DNA from: Pseudomonadota bacterium
GTDB taxonomy: Bacteria; Pseudomonadota; Alphaproteobacteria; Rhodospirillales; UBA2165
Direction: 5' to 3'
NCBI GenBank assembly: GCA_027592155.1
Contig: JAQCKY010000086.1
Span: 1 to 7,832, forward strand
DNA length: 7,832 nucleotides
The notes beneath the pieces were generated by a model. The model did not search any database and was not told the origin of the DNA. It saw only the letters and a program-made list of their open reading frames with translations. Positions 5,670-7,832 of this stretch are shown here, one piece after another. Every line of letters starts with the position of its first letter. The stretch's first letter is position 1. The position numbers and the translations under genes were made by a program.

Positions 5670-6230
5670 TCACACCCATTGAGGCTGCCGGATTTCACAT
5701 ATCATGATATAGAGGCCGTAAAAGGCTGGGATTAGAGGCAGGGCGGCCGTGTACATGCCGGACTCATAGTGGAAGGTACCATCGATTACGAACGGGAAGA
5801 TGAAGTGCGCCAGTTCGGCAACGGTCATTGCGAAGAAGAAAGCACAAAGAAAATACATGCCGAACGCCCATCGCTTGATCAGCATGATTGCCCCGCCGAT
5901 CCAAAGCATCGGCGCCATGAAAGCGGCGAAAGTTAGAAACCCCGCTTCGGTCACCTCTTGCCCGCCAACGGCAGTGGCAACCTTTTCGAAGTCCGTGAGA
6001 TATTCTTCATAGACGTGGGCAATAAAAAACATCGTGGTTAGGAGGTAGGGAACAATGAGCTTGAGGCTATCCGCTTCGCGCCGCCACAACGTCGCCACAT
6101 AGAGGATCAATCCACCGCCAAAGGCCACGATGAAGACAAAGACGATCTTTCCGCCGAATATATAAAATCCAATTGCCGGCACGGCGATCAGCGTCAGAAT
6201 CGGTAGGATGAGATTTTTCACATTACCCAT
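5670..6230 (-). CDS. HXXEE-motif integral membrane protein
   Basis: From the ATG at 6230 this gives 186 residues. It is strongly hydrophobic, with about six membrane segments. Near the middle, FFIAHVYEEYLTDF holds the HxxEE signature (His72, Glu75, Glu76), and a later segment VAELAHFIFP places a Glu and a His three residues apart. This matches the HXXEE domain family, membrane proteins of unknown function whose conserved His and Glu residues look like metal ligands or a hydrolase centre. Earlier starts exist (GTG at 6239 overlapping the upstream stop, ATG at 6236). AAAGGAG at 6245-6239 is 8 bases from the 6230 ATG but only 2 from the 6236 ATG, so 6230 is preferred. The ribosome binding site lies within the end of the upstream TetR gene, so the two are translationally linked. 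The biochemical role is unknown. Confidence 0.75.
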   Translation of the reverse strand: MGNVKNLILPILTLIAVPAIGFYIFGGKIVFVFIVAFGGGLILYVATLWRREADSLKLIVPYLLTTMFFIAHVYEEYLTDFEKVATAVGGQEVTEAGFLTFAAFMAPMLWIGGAIMLIKRWAFGMYFLCAFFFAMTVAELAHFIFPFVIDGTFHYESGMYTAALPLIPAFYGLYIMICEIRQPQWV

Positions 6231-6235
6231 TATCA

Positions 6236-6841
6236 TCACTCCTTTGGTGATTTTTGTTGAAAGAGGTGGCCTGCATAGGCCGCGAACTCGGCGGCGAATT
6301 TATCGTCAAAAGTCACACCCAAGACCGGTGCCATGACCGGTCTCGCGAGCTGGGGAAAGACCAGCAATGAGATGATCGACATAAATGTAAGGGCAGGGGG
6401 CATGCCTTTCGGCAACGCCATCACCCGTTGCAAGTTGGCAGTGATCCGCGGTGCGAACTTTTCCATATATTGCCCGCGCAGACTGTCGCTCACATAAACC
6501 GTCCGTGTCATCAGGATGGGCAGCCAAGGCATGGCACTCAGCTGCTTAACGGCTGTCTGAATCAGCGACTGGAATTCGTCCTCGGCCTCGATTGCGGCCA
6601 CGAAACGCTCAAAGCTGTCCTCGAGCAGAGCGGTCTCGAATCCATGTTTGTCAGTGAAGTAATATCGCACCATCGCCTGATTGGCGTCGGCTCGCTCTGC
6701 GACTTCGCGCAAGGAGACGCTCTCCAAGCCTTTCTCGGCATAAAGTTCCCGGCCGGCTTGCAGCAACTGGCCTCGTACGTCGGAGCCGAGGCCTCTTGGG
6801 CCGAGTGGTTTCGTTTTTGGCGCAGCTTTTTTTGTCGACAT
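6236..6841 (-). CDS. TetR/AcrR-family transcriptional regulator, coupled to the HXXEE gene
   Basis: This gives 201 residues. A basic, Pro-rich tail (1-18, KKAAPKTKPLGPRG) precedes a TetR DNA-binding domain (about 22-70). Helix 1 is VRGQLLQAGRELYAEKGL, and the helix-turn-helix is VSLREVAERADANQAMVRYYF, followed by the usual DKHGFETALL. The C-terminal ligand domain contains PWLPILMTRTVYVSDSLR, a type seen in regulators of fatty-acid or efflux genes, but it does not identify a ligand. It ends at a TGA (6238-6236) that overlaps the start region of the HXXEE gene, so the pair form one transcript. A divergent small gene begins at 6907 across a 65-base gap holding a perfect 9-base inverted repeat. 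No clear ribosome binding site precedes the ATG. Confidence 0.9.
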   Translation of the reverse strand: MSTKKAAPKTKPLGPRGLGSDVRGQLLQAGRELYAEKGLESVSLREVAERADANQAMVRYYFTDKHGFETALLEDSFERFVAAIEAEDEFQSLIQTAVKQLSAMPWLPILMTRTVYVSDSLRGQYMEKFAPRITANLQRVMALPKGMPPALTFMSIISLLVFPQLARPVMAPVLGVTFDDKFAAEFAAYAGHLFQQKSPKE

Positions 6842-6846
6842 AATTA

Positions 6847-6870
6847 TTATTTATTCGTGTAAATAAATAA
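6847..6870. promoter_or_regulatory. Candidate operator for the second TetR regulator
   Basis: TTATTTATT (6847-6855) and AATAAATAA (6862-6870) are perfect 9-base inverted arms around CGTGTA. The element starts 6 bases upstream of the tetR ATG and lies 37 bases before the divergent gene at 6907. A near-consensus minus-strand -35 (TTGATA, 6889-6884) would place a weak -10 over its right arm, and a plus-strand TAATAT lies at 6881-6886. Its placement would let one dimer control both directions. AT-richness makes chance symmetry more likely than for the 2033-2051 site. Confidence 0.5.
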
Positions 6871-6906
6871 ATTCAAGGTGTAATATCAACAGGTGGAGTT
6901 ATTGAA

Positions 6907-7101
6907 ATGAGGCCTGTCGTTCGAAAATTTGTGCTGCTTGCGGCAATGGTGCTGATATCCGCACCAGCCTATGCTCACATCGACGGAGCGTCCCATGCCG
7001 GTCTGTGGTCTTATGGGATTGCAACCATAATCACCACGGTGCTGTTCATCGGTGCCGTGGGCATCGTGCATTTGTTCGGGCGAACGCCGCACAACCGCTA
7101 A
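6907..7101 (+). CDS. Small exported or membrane protein of unknown function
   Basis: This gives 64 residues, starting at an ATG with GGTGGAG 8 bases upstream, a strong site. Residues 1-23 form a signal peptide: basic start (RPVVRK), hydrophobic core (FVLLAAMVLI), and a signal peptidase I site SAPAYA before His24. A short His-bearing stretch HIDGASHAGLWSYG follows, then one membrane helix (about 38-56, ATIITTVLFIGAVGIVHLF) and a basic tail RTPHNR. The start resembles HupE/UreJ-type proteins, whose mature ends also begin with His near Gly/His residues, but this is far shorter than that family's roughly 190 residues. I do not recognise a family. It is divergent from the TetR-HXXEE pair and may be under the same operator. 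The 97-base gap after it shows no terminator. Confidence 0.7.
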   Translation: MRPVVRKFVLLAAMVLISAPAYAHIDGASHAGLWSYGIATIITTVLFIGAVGIVHLFGRTPHNR

Positions 7102-7198
7102 ACATGTTGTTTGCCTCGGGTCGACAAATTTGGTCATCCTTAGGATACCGTTAAACCTGACAGGCGGTTAGAGCCTCAAGACTGTCTAAGGACCGGCC

Positions 7199-7832
7199 AT
7201 GGATTTTACCCTCGACGAACAACAGATTGCCCTCCAAGACACCGTGCGCAAGTTCGCCGCCAGCGAATTGCCGGCGATCGCCAAGGACATCGAGAGGACC
7301 GGTAAATCGCCGGGCCCGGATCTCATGCGCCGTTATGCCGAGATGGGGCTGTTGGGGGTCAATCTTTCGCAAGACGACGGCGGCCTCGGTCTGTCGCATC
7401 TGGATGCCGTGATCGTACTCGAAGAAGCCGCGAAAATTTCCTCCGCCGTGGCCTTCCCGATTTTCGAATCCTGCTTTGGTCCGACCCTCGCCATCGCCGA
7501 ATATGGCAGCGAGACGCTGAAACAGCGGGTGCTGCCCAAGGTCTGCGCCGGTGAGATGATCGTCGCGATCTCGATGTCCGAACCCGCTGCGGGAACGGCA
7601 CTGACCGACCTCACCACAACCGCGAAAGAGGATGGTGGTGGATTCACTGTCAACGGGACCAAGCGCTGGTGCTCCGGCGCCGGGCATTCGGATGCCTATG
7701 TCGTCTATTGCCGGATGTCCGATGCACCGGGGGCGGCAGGTATTGGCGCCTTGCTGGTCGAGAAGGACCTGCCGGGTGTGAGTTTTGGCAAGTCCGAGCA
7801 TCACATGGGCCTCCGCGGCATCCAAAGCGCCG
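7199..7832 (+). CDS. Acyl-CoA dehydrogenase, 3' partial
   Basis: The frame is open from the ATG at 7199 to the window edge, giving 211 of an expected 380 or so residues. AAGGA lies 6 bases upstream. The N-terminal helical domain begins MDFTLDEQQIALQDTVRKFA and reaches MGLLGVNLSQDDGGLGLSHLDAVIVLEEAAK (49-79), the canonical ACAD pattern. The beta domain has VAISMSEPAAGTALTDLTTTA (122-142), the FAD/acyl-contact loop usually written TEPxAGSD, and NGTKRWCSGAGHSDAYVV (152-169). The end reads MGLRGIQSA, where the family has GxRG(S/T)xxxxxF. The catalytic Glu lies beyond the window. The enzyme should carry out alpha,beta-dehydrogenation of an acyl-CoA with electrons passed to ETF. Chain-length or branch specificity cannot be judged. 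It may start an operon that continues to the right. Confidence 0.93.
   Translation, partial: MDFTLDEQQIALQDTVRKFAASELPAIAKDIERTGKSPGPDLMRRYAEMGLLGVNLSQDDGGLGLSHLDAVIVLEEAAKISSAVAFPIFESCFGPTLAIAEYGSETLKQRVLPKVCAGEMIVAISMSEPAAGTALTDLTTTAKEDGGGFTVNGTKRWCSGAGHSDAYVVYCRMSDAPGAAGIGALLVEKDLPGVSFGKSEHHMGLRGIQSA

Noticed and set aside
7136..7146. Small palindrome ATCCT-T-AGGAT upstream of the acyl-CoA dehydrogenase
   Set aside because: Five-base arms with a one-base centre are too likely by chance, and no promoter is evident beside it.
7151..7825. A 224-codon minus-strand open frame
   Set aside because: It is antisense to the acyl-CoA dehydrogenase and has the composition of a reverse-frame artefact.

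Overview
The window looks like chromosomal DNA of an alphaproteobacterium, probably Rhodospirillales-like. The base composition is moderately GC-rich, the MlaF-type ATPase reads like alphaproteobacterial copies, and acyl-CoA dehydrogenase-superfamily genes lie at both ends. This placement rests on protein character alone. No RNA gene, phage, transposase or CRISPR array is visible, and no gene-free stretch exceeds 300 bases.

Layout. (1) 1-1158, plus strand: an acyl-CoA dehydrogenase-fold flavoprotein of the HsaA-like flavin-dependent monooxygenase type, cut at its 5' end. (2) 1159-1376: a convergent gap with two copies of a palindromic intergenic repeat, each able to form a hairpin. (3) 1377-2003, minus: a TetR regulator with a near-ideal operator-like palindrome just upstream. 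(4) 2004-2238: a divergent control region with a second AT-rich dyad and a leader hairpin that covers the next gene's ribosome binding site. (5) 2239-2529, plus: a 96-residue chimeric ORF that starts as a homocysteine S-methyltransferase and ends as a redoxin-like tail, followed by an intrinsic terminator. (6) 5590 down to 2600, minus: a tightly packed set of a membrane class III nucleotidyl cyclase, an MlaF-like ABC ATPase and a class-I glutamine amidotransferase-like (peptidase C26) hydrolase. (7) 6841 down to 5670, minus: a second TetR regulator coupled to an HXXEE-type membrane protein. (8) 6907-7101, plus: a divergent 64-residue exported or membrane protein, sharing an AT-rich palindromic control region with the second TetR gene. 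(9) 7199 to the right edge, plus: a conventional acyl-CoA dehydrogenase, cut at its 3' end.

How the genes may work together. The two flavoprotein genes suggest a degradative region (fatty acid, steroid or aromatic acyl-CoA), and the two TetR genes are plausible local regulators. The cyclase, MlaF-like ATPase and C26 hydrolase are spaced as one operon, but no known pathway joins them. MlaF normally works with MlaE and MlaD, and neither is encoded here. The items most worth checking are the in-frame chimera with its structured leader and intact terminator, the MlaF-like ATPase lacking the usual H-loop histidine, and the overlapping minimal upstream ORF at the cyclase start. I see no defence, mobile or biosynthetic system that I could call new with confidence.
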